Assembly (NCBI GenBank): GCA_036381195.1
Contig: DASVDH010000112.1
Location: 19,298-83,297, forward strand
Source: RSA9 sp036381195
GTDB taxonomy: Bacteria > Gemmatimonadota > Gemmatimonadetes > Longimicrobiales > RSA9
DNA length: 64,000 nt
Direction of reading: 5' to 3'
Shown here: positions 8,098 through 17,863 of the stretch, in pieces
How positions within the stretch are numbered: position 1 is the first letter of the stretch
Layout of the letters: each line of letters opens with the position of its first letter
Notes under the pieces: generated by a model
Seen by the model: only the letters and a program-made list of their open reading frames with translations
Told to the model about the DNA's origin: nothing
Database searches by the model: none
Made by a program: the position numbers and the translations under genes

Positions 8098-9390
8098 TCA
8101 CCGGACAAAGCGCAGGACCGCCGCCACAGACCTCCAGCCCACGCGGTCCCGCAGCAGCGCGCCCAGCGCGCTGCGCCGCAGGGCGGTGTAGCTCTGGCGG
8201 CCCGCCAGGATGTTCGCCAGCACCCGCCGCATCCGCGGGCTCGCGCGGCACACCTCGATCACCACACGCGGAAACCCGCGGCGGTAGAACCGGCCGGCGT
8301 AGCGGTGCGCGACCGCGAGCTGCCGCAGGATCTCCCTCTCCAACGCGGGCGCGTACCCCGCGAGCGAGCCGGCCGCGAGGAGCGCGCGCGCCGCGAGCTC
8401 GCCCGAGCGGAGCGCGTAATGGATCCCCTCTCCGGTGATCGGGTCCACGAGCCCCGCGGCATCCCCGCACAGCGCCCAACGCGCTCCCCCGAAACGCTCC
8501 GGCCTGCGATAGTCCTCGCCGCGCAGCAGGGGGATCGGGTGGCCGTAGTCGGGGTGATCCGCGGTGCCGCCCGCGGCCGCGATGTGCGCCAGCAGGACCG
8601 CCTCGAGGTCCTCGCGGGTCGCACCGCGCTCCAGGTGGCAGACGCCGACCGACGTCGTCTCGCCGCGCGGGAACTCCCAGACGTACCCCGGGAACCCCTC
8701 CGGGAAGGCGACCACCAGCTCCGGCGCCGCATCCCGTGCGATCGGCACGAACCGCCCACGGGTCGGCGTCTGCACCGGCTGCAATGCAGGAGACAGGAGC
8801 CGCCTCATCCGGGAGCTCGCGCCGTCCGCGCCGATGACGAAGGCGACGTCGTACACGCCACCCTCGTCGTCCACCAGCCGGTATCCGGCGGCCGCCGGGC
8901 TCAGCTCGCGAATGCGCCGCGCGACGTGGCGCGCACCCGCGGCCGTCGCCCGCTCCAACTGGAACCGGGACAGCACACGCCGGTCCACCAGCAGCAGCGG
9001 CGCCGCCGCATCGATCTCCAGGCCCCCCGCAACCGGCTCTGCCAGCCGCGCCCGCTCCACCCAGCGCCCCGAGGAGCCCAGCTCCCGGAGCTCGGGGAAA
9101 TGATCCAGCGCGTGCACCGGGATGCCGCCGCCGCACGGCTTCTCCCACGGCGCGCGCGGGTCGAACAGGAGCACGTCCATGCCGCCCCGCGCGAGCAGCT
9201 CCGCCGCACGCGCGCCCGCCGGGCCCGCCCCCACCACCGCCACCGGCCCGCCCGCGTCCCGCGCCGCCGCGCTGCCGTGCGAAAGGGGGCGTGGTGCCGG
9301 TGCTGGCTGCGGTGGACGCCCGCCCGCCTCCCGCGCCGCCGCGCTGCCCTGCGAGGGGAGCCGGTTCGCTCGGCGACCGGGCACGTTCAT
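8098..9390 (-). CDS. FAD-dependent oxidoreductase, geranylgeranyl reductase-like
   Basis: A 430-residue flavoprotein. GAGPAGARAAELLARGG follows about 53 residues of low-complexity sequence and is the FAD-binding Rossmann motif. PCGGGIP is the short motif after the first strand in geranylgeranyl reductase-like enzymes, and GDAAGLVDPITGEGIHYAL binds the FAD pyrophosphate. Such enzymes reduce isoprenoid double bonds in lipids, quinones or chlorophyll; the substrate here is unknown. The N-terminus contains an in-frame imperfect duplication of 24 codons. The ATG starts 7 bases after the upstream hydrolase stop, supporting the long form, but a GTG just before the Rossmann motif is possible. Confidence 0.8.
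   Translation of the reverse strand: MNVPGRRANRLPSQGSAAAREAGGRPPQPAPAPRPLSHGSAAARDAGGPVAVVGAGPAGARAAELLARGGMDVLLFDPRAPWEKPCGGGIPVHALDHFPELRELGSSGRWVERARLAEPVAGGLEIDAAAPLLLVDRRVLSRFQLERATAAGARHVARRIRELSPAAAGYRLVDDEGGVYDVAFVIGADGASSRMRRLLSPALQPVQTPTRGRFVPIARDAAPELVVAFPEGFPGYVWEFPRGETTSVGVCHLERGATREDLEAVLLAHIAAAGGTADHPDYGHPIPLLRGEDYRRPERFGGARWALCGDAAGLVDPITGEGIHYALRSGELAARALLAAGSLAGYAPALEREILRQLAVAHRYAGRFYRRGFPRVVIEVCRASPRMRRVLANILAGRQSYTALRRSALGALLRDRVGWRSVAAVLRFVR
9246..9362. repeat. Two copies of a 72-bp in-frame direct repeat in the flavoprotein N-terminus
   Basis: A segment of about 45 bases starting at 9246 recurs at 9318 with few mismatches, giving a period of 72 bases (24 codons). On the minus strand both copies encode GSAAAR(E/D)AGG, so the duplication extends the protein without breaking the frame. 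Confidence 0.75.
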
Positions 9391-9397
9391 CCCCCCG

Positions 9398-10306
9398 CTA
9401 CGGTTCGGGGACCAGCGTCGGCCGCTCCTGGGCCGGATCGAGCCGGCCCCACGCTACCGCCGGGTCGTGCTCGAAGATCAGGAGCCAACTCTCCTCGCGC
9501 GCCTGCGCGAGCAGCCGCCGCTTGGTCTCGAGCGTCACGAGCGGCTCCACGTCGTACCCCATGATCCAGGGCAGCGGCAGGTGCGCGGCTGTCGGCACCA
9601 GGTCTGCCAGGTAGCACGCGACCTCGCCCTCCGAAGAGAGGACCACGGACTGGTGGTGCGGCGTGTGGCCCGGCGTGTGCACCACGCGCACGCCCGGCAC
9701 CACCTCCCGATCTCCGCTCACCAGCTCGAAGCGCCCGGCCTCGTGCACGGGGTCGAAGTTGTGCGGCAGGTAACTCGCCCGCACCCGCTCGTTGCGGGAG
9801 TGCGCCCACTCCCACTCGCCTCCCTGCACAACGTAGCGCGCCCGCGGGAACGAGAGCCGGATCGCACCGTCCGCATCGCGGTACGTGTTCCCTCCCGCGT
9901 GGTCGAAGTGCAGGTGCGTATCAATCACGACATCCACATCCTCCGGCGCGAAGCCCGCGTCCCGCAGGGCATCCTCCAGGCGCGTCGGCGAGCCGGCGTT
10001 CTCCACGCCGTAGATGTCCAGGAACTTCGCGTCCTCCTTGTTGCCCACGCCGTTGTCCACCAGCACCAGCGCGTCCGGCGTCTCGACCAGCAGGCAGCGC
10101 AGCGCGAGCGGGATGCGGTTGCGCTCGTCTGCCGGGATCCGCTTCTCCCACAGCGGCTTCGGCACCACCCCGAACATCGCGCCGCCGTCCAGCCGCTGGA
10201 GCCCCGCCTCCAGCGCGTGCAGTCGGAACCGTCCCAGCGTGCGCGTGCGGCGCAGCGGCAGATCTGCCGCGCTCTGCGCCGTCGGCAGCGCCTCACGCGC
10301 GCTCAC
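9398..10306 (-). CDS. MBL-fold metallo-hydrolase
   Basis: A 302-residue metallo-beta-lactamase-fold protein. The zinc motif THLHFDHAGG holds His131, His133, Asp135 and His136; TPGHTPHH and the later CYLADLVPTAAHL supply the remaining metal ligands. It resembles lactonase or glyoxalase II-like hydrolases such as the AttM/AhlD group, but no substrate can be named. The GTG at 10306 was chosen because GGAGGG stands just upstream; an earlier GTG at 10369 would add 21 Arg/Gly-rich residues. Its stop is 7 bases before the FAD reductase start, so the two are probably co-translated. Confidence 0.85.
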   Translation of the reverse strand: MSAREALPTAQSAADLPLRRTRTLGRFRLHALEAGLQRLDGGAMFGVVPKPLWEKRIPADERNRIPLALRCLLVETPDALVLVDNGVGNKEDAKFLDIYGVENAGSPTRLEDALRDAGFAPEDVDVVIDTHLHFDHAGGNTYRDADGAIRLSFPRARYVVQGGEWEWAHSRNERVRASYLPHNFDPVHEAGRFELVSGDREVVPGVRVVHTPGHTPHHQSVVLSSEGEVACYLADLVPTAAHLPLPWIMGYDVEPLVTLETKRRLLAQAREESWLLIFEHDPAVAWGRLDPAQERPTLVPEP

Positions 10307-10405
10307 CGGCCCTCCCGCGCGCCGCGCGCCGCCGCGCGCCGCCGAATCCCGCACGCCCTCACCCTGCACCTCCCACGCCCTCGCCCTTGCCCTGGCCCTC
10401 GCCCT

Positions 10406-11206
10406 TCATACCGAATCCATCCACGTCGGCAGCGACGTGCGGCGCCGGCGCCGCGGCGCGCGCTGCGCGAGCAGCGATTCGAGCGCCGCCCAACCCTCGA
10501 TCTCCAGCTCCGCCACCCGCTCGAACAGCCGACGCAGCACCTCCACCGTCGCGCGCGCGTCCCCGTACGCGCGGTGCCGCGCCTCGTTCTCCACGCCGAA
10601 GTACTCCGTCAGCGCGTCGAGCGAGCGGCTGCGCACTTCCGGCACCACGCGCCGCGAGAGCCGCACGGTGCACAGCACCTTGCCTGTCGGCGCGCGCCCC
10701 GTCGCCCACTCCAGCTCCCTGCATACGAAGCTCCAGTCGAAGGCTGCGTTGTGTGCCACGAAGACCCGGCCCTCCAGCAGTCGGTGCACCTGCTCCGCGA
10801 TCTCGTGGAAACGCGGCGCGTCTGCCACCATCTCCTGCGTGATGCGCGTCAGCGCCGTGACCGCCGGCGGGATCGGCCTCTCCGGGTTCACCAGCGTCTC
10901 CAGCGATTCGATCACGCGCCCGCTCCCGTCCAGACACCACGCCGCGATCTCCGTGATCCGATCGCCCCGGTACACCGACCCGCCCGTCGTCTCCACGTCC
11001 ACCACGACGTACTCCAGCGAGCGCAGCGGCACATCCTCCACCGCCCCCGGCTCGGCGCCGTTGCCCGCCGCCGCGCCGTCACCACCTTCCGGGCCGGGGC
11101 CGCGCTCCTCCGCCCCCGCCCTGGCTCCAGGCAACGGGATTTCGAGCTGCTCGCCGAGGCGCGCCCTGCCGCCGCGGCCGTCGCCCCGCCGCGCGTCGCC
11201 CTTCAC
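10406..11206 (-). CDS. DEDDh 3'-5' exonuclease, DNA polymerase III epsilon-like
   Basis: A 266-residue protein. After about 60 low-complexity residues the exonuclease core begins with VVVDVETTGG (Asp70 and Glu72 are the first metal ligands). It continues with FVAHNAAFDWSFV (ExoII) and HRAYGDARATVEVL (ExoIII, DEDDh histidine and aspartate). It should remove nucleotides from 3' ends of DNA or RNA; it is shorter than a complete polymerase subunit and lacks a polymerase domain. The GTG start overlaps the arginine deiminase stop (GTGA) and AGAGGA lies six bases before it, so translation is probably coupled. An internal GTG just before the core would remove the extension. Confidence 0.85.
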   Translation of the reverse strand: MKGDARRGDGRGGRARLGEQLEIPLPGARAGAEERGPGPEGGDGAAAGNGAEPGAVEDVPLRSLEYVVVDVETTGGSVYRGDRITEIAAWCLDGSGRVIESLETLVNPERPIPPAVTALTRITQEMVADAPRFHEIAEQVHRLLEGRVFVAHNAAFDWSFVCRELEWATGRAPTGKVLCTVRLSRRVVPEVRSRSLDALTEYFGVENEARHRAYGDARATVEVLRRLFERVAELEIEGWAALESLLAQRAPRRRRRTSLPTWMDSV

Positions 11207-12447
11207 CAGATGTCCTCTCGCCTGACCGGCAGCGTCATGCACCGCGCGCCGCCGCCGCCGCGGACCAGCTCCGCACCCTCGAACGTGATGACCGCCTTCT
11301 CGTCTTCCTCGATCTCCGCCTCGCCCGTCAGGAAGTCCAGCCCCGCCACGATCCGGTAGCCGGCCTCCCGCTCCATCTCCGCGTACGTCGCCTCGTTGCG
11401 CGAATAGCCGAGCACCAGCCCGGGCCGCACCGCGACGAAATTGCACCCGCTCGACCACTGCTCGCGTTCCTGCAGCGCCCGCTTGGTGCCGCCACAGAAC
11501 ACCGGCTCCAGCGGCAGGCCCACCTCGCGCAGCGCGGCGAACAGGTTGGGCATCTCCCGCATGCCCTTCCGCCCCGCATGATAGTGGAGCACGCTGCAGC
11601 GCGTCGGCCCGATGAACAGCGGCGGGAAGATCACGCAGTGATCCCGATCCACCATCGTGAAGATCATGTCGAGGTGGATCATCGCACGGTCCGTCGGCAG
11701 CACCACTACCAGGATGTCCCGGATCCCGACCTGCTTCACCAGCCGGTCCGCGATCGCATCGAACGCGCCCGGGCTCGACCGCTCCGACAGCCCCATGATG
11801 ACCAGGTCCGGCCTCAGCACGTGCAGGTCGCCGCCCTCCAGCGTGTAGCCCGCCCGCCGCTCCTCGCTGCCATCGTAGATCAGCGCCTCCCGCCGCAGTC
11901 GCGGGTGGTACGTGAACAGGGCCTTCATCAGGATCTCTTCCGTCCACCGCACCGTGTACCGCATCGACCCGATCACCACCCCATCCCCCACCACCATCGC
12001 CGCATCCCGCGTGAAGTACAGGTTCGGCAGCGGCGGCAGCTCGTAGCTCGCGACGTTCAGGATCTGCTGTAGCGGGCCCTCCTCCTCCTCCCGCCCCTCG
12101 ATGAACAGGCCCACCAGCTCCGCCGCGGGCAACTCCAGCAGCTCACGCGCGAGCGGCTCCGACTGCGCCACGTCCATCACTCGCTCGATCAGGAACGGGC
12201 GCACCTCCGGCAGGTCCGCGATCTCCTCGAGCAGATCCCGCACCTCGTACACCTCGCAGAAACGCGAGAGGATCGCCTTGAACCGATGATGCTCCCGGCG
12301 AGCCTGCTCGAGGTCGATGATGTCGTCGTAGAGGAAGTCCTCCCGCGTCGCGGGCGTCACCGCCAGCACCTCCGGGCCGGGTGTATGGCAGATCACCGCC
12401 CGTAGCGGGCCGATCTCCGACGTGACGTGAACCTTCGAGTCGTCCAT
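11203..12447 (-). CDS. arcA: Arginine deiminase
   Basis: A 414-residue cytosolic enzyme hydrolysing arginine to citrulline and ammonia. Family landmarks are FTRDAAM (145-151), EGGDLHVL (204-211), HLDMIFT with His258 and Asp260, and GGGGARCMTLPVRRED, whose Cys403 is the nucleophile that forms the amidino-thioether intermediate. Length is typical of ArcA. The other genes of the usual pathway (ornithine carbamoyltransferase, carbamate kinase, arginine/ornithine antiporter) are absent from the window. It follows rex by 7 bases, so it is probably transcribed from the Rex-controlled promoter and responds to the NADH/NAD ratio. Confidence 0.95.
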   Translation of the reverse strand: MDDSKVHVTSEIGPLRAVICHTPGPEVLAVTPATREDFLYDDIIDLEQARREHHRFKAILSRFCEVYEVRDLLEEIADLPEVRPFLIERVMDVAQSEPLARELLELPAAELVGLFIEGREEEEGPLQQILNVASYELPPLPNLYFTRDAAMVVGDGVVIGSMRYTVRWTEEILMKALFTYHPRLRREALIYDGSEERRAGYTLEGGDLHVLRPDLVIMGLSERSSPGAFDAIADRLVKQVGIRDILVVVLPTDRAMIHLDMIFTMVDRDHCVIFPPLFIGPTRCSVLHYHAGRKGMREMPNLFAALREVGLPLEPVFCGGTKRALQEREQWSSGCNFVAVRPGLVLGYSRNEATYAEMEREAGYRIVAGLDFLTGEAEIEEDEKAVITFEGAELVRGGGGARCMTLPVRREDIW

Positions 12448-12454
12448 ACCCGCC

Positions 12455-13123
12455 TCAGCTCCGGTCGCAGCCGACGCCCCGCCGCCGGCCCGCCGCCTCG
12501 CGCTCCCCGTTCGACAGCGCGTACGAAAGGCCTTCCAGCTCCACCGTCATGTTCACGCTCCTCAGCGTGACATGCGGCGGCACGTGCAGCTTCGTCGGCG
12601 CGAAGTTCAGGATCCCCCGCACCCCGGCCCGCACCGCCCGATCCACCACCCCCTGCGCGGCGTCCGCCGGCACCGCGACGATCACGATGTCGATCTCCTG
12701 CTCCCGCAGCACGGCCTCCATGTCCGCTGCCGACCGCACTTCCAGCCCATCCCAGCGCTGGCCGATCTTGCCGGGGTCCGCATCGAACACCGCCTCCACG
12801 TAGAATCCCTGCCGCCTGAAGTCCTGGTACCCGAGGAGCGCCGCTCCGATCTTGCCCACCCCCACCAGCGCCACCCGCCACCGCCGCTCCAATCCCAGGA
12901 TCGAACGCAGCTTCGCCACCAGGTCCGGAACCCCGTACCCCAGACCTCGCTTGCCGAACGTTCCGAAGAACGAAAGGTCCTTCCGCACCTGCGCCGCTGT
13001 CGTGCCGCCGCGCCGCGCCAGTTCGTCGCTCGACACGGTGCTCTGCCCCTGCTCCTGTAGCTCGCTCAGGATCCGCAGGTAAAGCGACAGGCGGCTCACG
13101 GTGGGGTCCGAGACCTTCTTCAT
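12455..13123 (-). CDS. rex: Redox-sensing transcriptional repressor Rex
   Basis: A 222-residue repressor that senses the NADH/NAD+ ratio. The N-terminal winged helix includes VSSDELARRGGTTAAQVRKD and SFFGTFGKRGLGY, the wing; the Rossmann domain carries VGVGKIGAAL, and the C-terminal helix exchanges in the dimer. The ATG at 13123 has GGGAG upstream. The earlier ATG at 13150 lacks a ribosome binding site, and the frame beyond it runs through the operator. A perfect Rex operator lies about 30 bases upstream, so autoregulation is expected; arginine deiminase is the next gene. Confidence 0.96.
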   Translation of the reverse strand: MKKVSDPTVSRLSLYLRILSELQEQGQSTVSSDELARRGGTTAAQVRKDLSFFGTFGKRGLGYGVPDLVAKLRSILGLERRWRVALVGVGKIGAALLGYQDFRRQGFYVEAVFDADPGKIGQRWDGLEVRSAADMEAVLREQEIDIVIVAVPADAAQGVVDRAVRAGVRGILNFAPTKLHVPPHVTLRSVNMTVELEGLSYALSNGEREAAGRRRGVGCDRS

Positions 13124-13151
13124 CGTGCGGGACTCCCAGCTCACCGGCATC

Positions 13152-13169
13152 TTGTGAACAGTTTCACAA
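13152..13169. promoter_or_regulatory. Rex operator (perfect inverted repeat)
   Basis: TTGTGAACAGTTTCACAA is a perfect 7-4-7 palindrome that matches the known Rex consensus TTGTGAAnnnnTTCACAA. It covers the transcription start predicted from the promoter boxes immediately upstream and ends about 30 bases before the rex ATG. Binding there would block initiation, with release at high NADH. Confidence 0.93.
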
Positions 13170-13172
13170 ATC

Positions 13173-13202
13173 AACCTATCCAGAAAACCCGACGCCCGTC
13201 AA
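13173..13202 (-). promoter_or_regulatory. Predicted promoter of rex-arcA
   Basis: On the minus strand TTGACG (five of six to the -35 consensus) is followed after 18 bases by TAGGTT, which keeps the three most conserved -10 positions. The predicted start of transcription falls inside the Rex operator, the arrangement expected for steric repression. Confidence 0.55.
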
Positions 13203-13350
13203 TGCCGCGCGCACGATCCGGGGCGCGCCGACCCACGCCGCGCGTCGCCGGCGCCATCACCTCACTCGGACCCGCACGAGCCCGCCGCGTTCCCGATCCC
13301 CGCGCCTCCGGCCGGGTGGACGCGGGCAACCGGAGTCTGCGGATCCGGTG

Positions 13351-14712
<1,362 letters not shown>

Positions 14713-14785
14713 GAGTAGCTCCCCGCCCTGACCGGCACGCGCGTCCCGGCGTCCTCCACCCGGCTGCGTACGACGGCGGCCCCGC

Positions 14786-15649
14786 TCACGCGCCCTCCAT
14801 CCCCGGCGCCTCGCCCGGCGCTCCGGGCGACGACCCTCCCCGCGGATACCCTCGCTTCCTCAGCACGCGCATCAGGCTCACGAACTCTTCGGGTGAGAGT
14901 GTCTCGGGCCGCCGCTCCGGCTCGATCCCGCTCTCGCGGGCGACGGCCTCCAACTCCTGCGCATCGAGCCGATACCCATCGGCGGTACGCAGGATCTTCT
15001 GCAGTTGCTTCCGGCGCCAGCCGAAGGCCGCACGCGTGAGCGTGCGCAGGTCCACCCGCTCCTCGGGTGCCAGCCGCGCCGGCCGGTAGGGCACGATCAG
15101 CACGACCGTCGAGTCAACGTCCGGCACGGGGCGGAACGCGGCGCGGCCGACGTGGAAAAGCCGTCTCACCCGAGCCACGGCGCGCATCCCCACGCTCAGC
15201 GCGCCGTAGTTCTTCTCTCCCGGCTCCGCGAGGAGCCGGTCCGCCACCTCACGCTGCACCATGACCACGATGCGCTCCGGATTCAGCTCTGACTCGAGGA
15301 GGCGGAACAGGAGTGGCGACGTGATGTTGTACGGGATGTTGCCCACCACCTTGACGCGATCGGGCTCCCGCACGAGCGCGCCCAGGTCCACCTCCAGCAC
15401 GTCCCCGTGCACCACCTCGACGTGCGGCATCCCTGCGAATTCATCCCGGAGCGCGGCAGCGAGGTCATCATCCTTCTCGATGGCGACGACACGCCCCGCC
15501 TGCGCCGCGAGGTGACGCGTCAGCGCGCCGGTGCCGGGGCCGATCTCGAGCACCTCGTCCGCGGGCCCGGCCTCGAGCGCCGCCACGATCTTGCGCTGGA
15601 TGTTGGGGTCGACCAGGAAGTTCTGGCCCAGCGACCGCTTGGCGCGCAC
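14786..15649 (-). CDS. rsmA: 16S rRNA (adenine(1518)-N6/adenine(1519)-N6)-dimethyltransferase
   Basis: A 287-residue SAM-dependent enzyme (KsgA) that dimethylates two adjacent adenines in the last hairpin of 16S rRNA during small-subunit assembly. GQNFLVDPNI (8-17), EIGPGTGALT (35-44) and GNIPYNITSPLLF with the NIPY motif at 104-107 are diagnostic. The GTG start gives the family-type N-terminus (V/M)RAKRSLGQNFL and lies 7 bases beyond the phosphatase stop; an ATG overlapping that stop is out of frame. Physical coupling to the phosphatase suggests co-transcription with the partner-switching genes, without an evident functional link. Confidence 0.95.
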   Translation of the reverse strand: MRAKRSLGQNFLVDPNIQRKIVAALEAGPADEVLEIGPGTGALTRHLAAQAGRVVAIEKDDDLAAALRDEFAGMPHVEVVHGDVLEVDLGALVREPDRVKVVGNIPYNITSPLLFRLLESELNPERIVVMVQREVADRLLAEPGEKNYGALSVGMRAVARVRRLFHVGRAAFRPVPDVDSTVVLIVPYRPARLAPEERVDLRTLTRAAFGWRRKQLQKILRTADGYRLDAQELEAVARESGIEPERRPETLSPEEFVSLMRVLRKRGYPRGGSSPGAPGEAPGMEGA

Positions 15650-15656
15650 GGCCGCA

Positions 15657-17234
15657 TCAGATGCGCACGAGCACGGCCGTGCGGTCGTCGGGCGGCACGG
15701 CCGTCTCCGCGTTCCCGGTGAGGTCGAAGATGTGCTCGAGGATCTTCGTGGGCGGGCGGTCCCGAAGCCGCGCCACCTCGGCCAGCAGCGCGGCTTCGCC
15801 GGCGCGGCCCCCGCTCGCGAACGCATCGGACAGCCCGTCCGTGAACAGGCACAGCAGGTCGCGCCCACGCTCCCATTCGCTCGCGGCCTCGCCATACTCC
15901 GGCAGCGCAACCGTCCCCAGCGCCGGGCTCGTCGCACCCAGACGGTGCGCCGAGCCATCCGACCCGATGCGGAACGCTTGCGGGTGTCCCGCGTTCGCGT
16001 ACACGATGCGCCCGCCGCGCGCGTCGAGCACGCCGTAAAACAGCGAGACGTACATCTCCGTCGTCTCCAGCTCGTCGATGATCGCCGCGTGCACGCGCGC
16101 GACCACCTCTCCCGGCGGCCGCGCCTCCAGCGCGTAGATCGCGACCGCACTGATCGTCAGCGCCATGATCAGTGAGGCGGGGAAGCCGTGGCCCGAGACA
16201 TCCCCGATCAGCACTCCGAGCCGATCGCCGGCGAGGGGGAACAGGTGGTAGAAGTCCCCGCCCACGGACTCGGCCGGGGCGCAGCGCGCCGCGATCTCTG
16301 CCGGCGTCGCCAGCTTCGAGATGTCCGGCAGCAGCTTGAGCTGGAGGTCGTGCGCCAGCTCGAGCTCGCGCTCCAGCCGCTCCCGCCGCAGGCTCTCCCG
16401 CACCAGACGCTGCATCTCGAGCGCCGCGCCGATCTGGCTCGCGATCGCAGCCAGCAACCGCGCGTCACCCGCGTCGAACGCCTCACTCGTCCACCGCCCC
16501 ACCAGGTTGATCACGCCCACCGTCCGGCTCGGACCCTCGGGCGGCGTGTACGGGATCGGGACGGAGAGAAACGGCTCTCCGCGGCGCGGGGGCGGCTCCA
16601 GCCGCGGGCCGCGGGGCCGCGCCACGGCCCGCTCGATGTTGCGCGCCCGGCGCGCACGGAACACCTGCGCGGTGATCGACTCCGGGTCGTCCGGCGAGAT
16701 CGGCCCCGTCAGCCCCTCCTCACCCACGGCAGCGGCGAGGTGCAGGTACCCGTCCTCCGGCTCGTAGACCCAGAGCGATGCACGCCGCGCCCCCAGCACG
16801 TCCGCCACCTCGGCCAGAATGCGTTGGCCCGCCGCTTCCACGGACAGGACCGAGCCGAGCGTCTCGCTGATCGAGTAGAGGAGGTTGATCTCCTCGTAGC
16901 GCTCGGCCAGCTCCTCCGCGGCCAGGCGGGCCTCGGTTTCGTAGCTCAGGACCTGCGCCAGCGCCTCGGCCAGGAACTCGGCCTCCCGTTCCGTGACCGC
17001 GCCGCCCTCCACCTCCAGCTCGAAGACGCCGTCCCCCCCCGGGAGGCGGCGGGAGCCCGGCCCGGGCCCTTCACCGACCGCCGCCGCCCCGGGATAGAGG
17101 CACGTCCACCCCTCCGGCCCCAGCGTCCACAGGCGGACCTCCACGCCCTCGTGGACGCGGCGGAACACGTCCAGCAGCTCGCTGACGCCGCCGCTCGCTC
17201 CGAGGGCCGGGGCGACCGCCCGCACGGTGCTCAC
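15657..17234 (-). CDS. GAF-domain SpoIIE-type PP2C phosphatase
   Basis: A 525-residue serine phosphatase. After about 130 residues of unassigned N-terminus, a GAF sensor domain covers roughly 160-290 (ISETLGSVLSVEA to LLAAIASQIGAALEMQRLV). A short coiled linker follows, then the SpoIIE phosphatase domain from ELAHDLQLKLLP. Metal-binding motifs GGDFYHLF, IGDVSGHG, FTDGLSDA and PDDRTAVLV are intact. It should dephosphorylate the STAS antagonist encoded just upstream, activating it. The GTG start overlaps the RsbW-like stop (GTGA), giving coupled synthesis. The signal sensed by the GAF domain is unknown. Confidence 0.93.
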   Translation of the reverse strand: MSTVRAVAPALGASGGVSELLDVFRRVHEGVEVRLWTLGPEGWTCLYPGAAAVGEGPGPGSRRLPGGDGVFELEVEGGAVTEREAEFLAEALAQVLSYETEARLAAEELAERYEEINLLYSISETLGSVLSVEAAGQRILAEVADVLGARRASLWVYEPEDGYLHLAAAVGEEGLTGPISPDDPESITAQVFRARRARNIERAVARPRGPRLEPPPRRGEPFLSVPIPYTPPEGPSRTVGVINLVGRWTSEAFDAGDARLLAAIASQIGAALEMQRLVRESLRRERLERELELAHDLQLKLLPDISKLATPAEIAARCAPAESVGGDFYHLFPLAGDRLGVLIGDVSGHGFPASLIMALTISAVAIYALEARPPGEVVARVHAAIIDELETTEMYVSLFYGVLDARGGRIVYANAGHPQAFRIGSDGSAHRLGATSPALGTVALPEYGEAASEWERGRDLLCLFTDGLSDAFASGGRAGEAALLAEVARLRDRPPTKILEHIFDLTGNAETAVPPDDRTAVLVRI

Positions 17235-17668
17235 CGCCGCGCCCGCGTCGGCCCGCGCCGCTCGCCGCACACCAGGACCATCGTGATCGAGTTCCCCTGC
17301 TCGTTGAACTCGACCCGGTCCATCAACTTCCGGATCAGGAAGATCCCCCTCCCGCACGGCCGCGTCCGGTTGCCCGGCAGCGTCGGGTCCGAGAGCGCGC
17401 GCGGATCGAAGCCACGGCCCTCGTCCGTCACCCGCACGGTCACCTCGCTCGGGCTGACGTTCGCCTCCATGCGCACGCGCTTGGCGGGGTCTCGTCCGTT
17501 GCCGTACAGCATCGCGTTCGACAATGCTTCGGTTACGCCCACCCGCAGGTTCAACCGCAGCCGCGCATCATCGAAGCCGGCCTCCCGGCACCGGTTCACG
17601 AGCTGTTGCACCGCCCGCGCGATCGCACGCAGGTCGTTCGGCAGCTCTACGCTGTAGTCGGCATTCAT
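17231..17668 (-). CDS. RsbW/SpoIIAB-like ATP-binding anti-sigma factor or serine kinase
   Basis: A 145-residue single HATPase_c domain. N box EALSNAMLYGN, G1 box DEGRGFDP and G2-like GRGIFLIRKLMD are present, as in anti-sigma factor kinases that bind a sigma factor and phosphorylate a STAS partner. There is no histidine phosphotransfer domain, so it is not a sensor kinase. The ATG follows the low-complexity region after the STAS gene; the GGAG upstream is about 13 bases away. The target may be a sigma factor or another output protein, which is not encoded nearby. Confidence 0.9.
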   Translation of the reverse strand: MNADYSVELPNDLRAIARAVQQLVNRCREAGFDDARLRLNLRVGVTEALSNAMLYGNGRDPAKRVRMEANVSPSEVTVRVTDEGRGFDPRALSDPTLPGNRTRPCGRGIFLIRKLMDRVEFNEQGNSITMVLVCGERRGPTRARR

Positions 17669-17863
17669 GGCGTTCTGGTGCTCCCGGCAGCCAGCCGGCG
17701 GGGGCCGCGCCACAGGGCGGCGGCGCTGGCGCGGCCCGACGGGCCGCCGATCCGTTGCGCCTGCCGGCGTCGCCCGCGCACCCCTGCCGCTGGGCCGCCA
17801 GTGGGCCCGGCGCGAATCGCCGGGTCCCCTCAATTTAGCGAAGAGGACGGCGGAGGGACAGGT

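Noticed and set aside
13124..13174. Longer rex reading frame that begins at TTG 13174 or ATG 13150.
   Set aside because: The TTG form would translate the operator itself, the ATG at 13150 has no ribosome binding site, and the ATG at 13123 has GGGAG and the family-type start.
15655..15657. ATG overlapping the phosphatase stop as a start for rsmA.
   Set aside because: It is out of frame with rsmA. The in-frame GTG at 15649 gives the conserved N-terminus.
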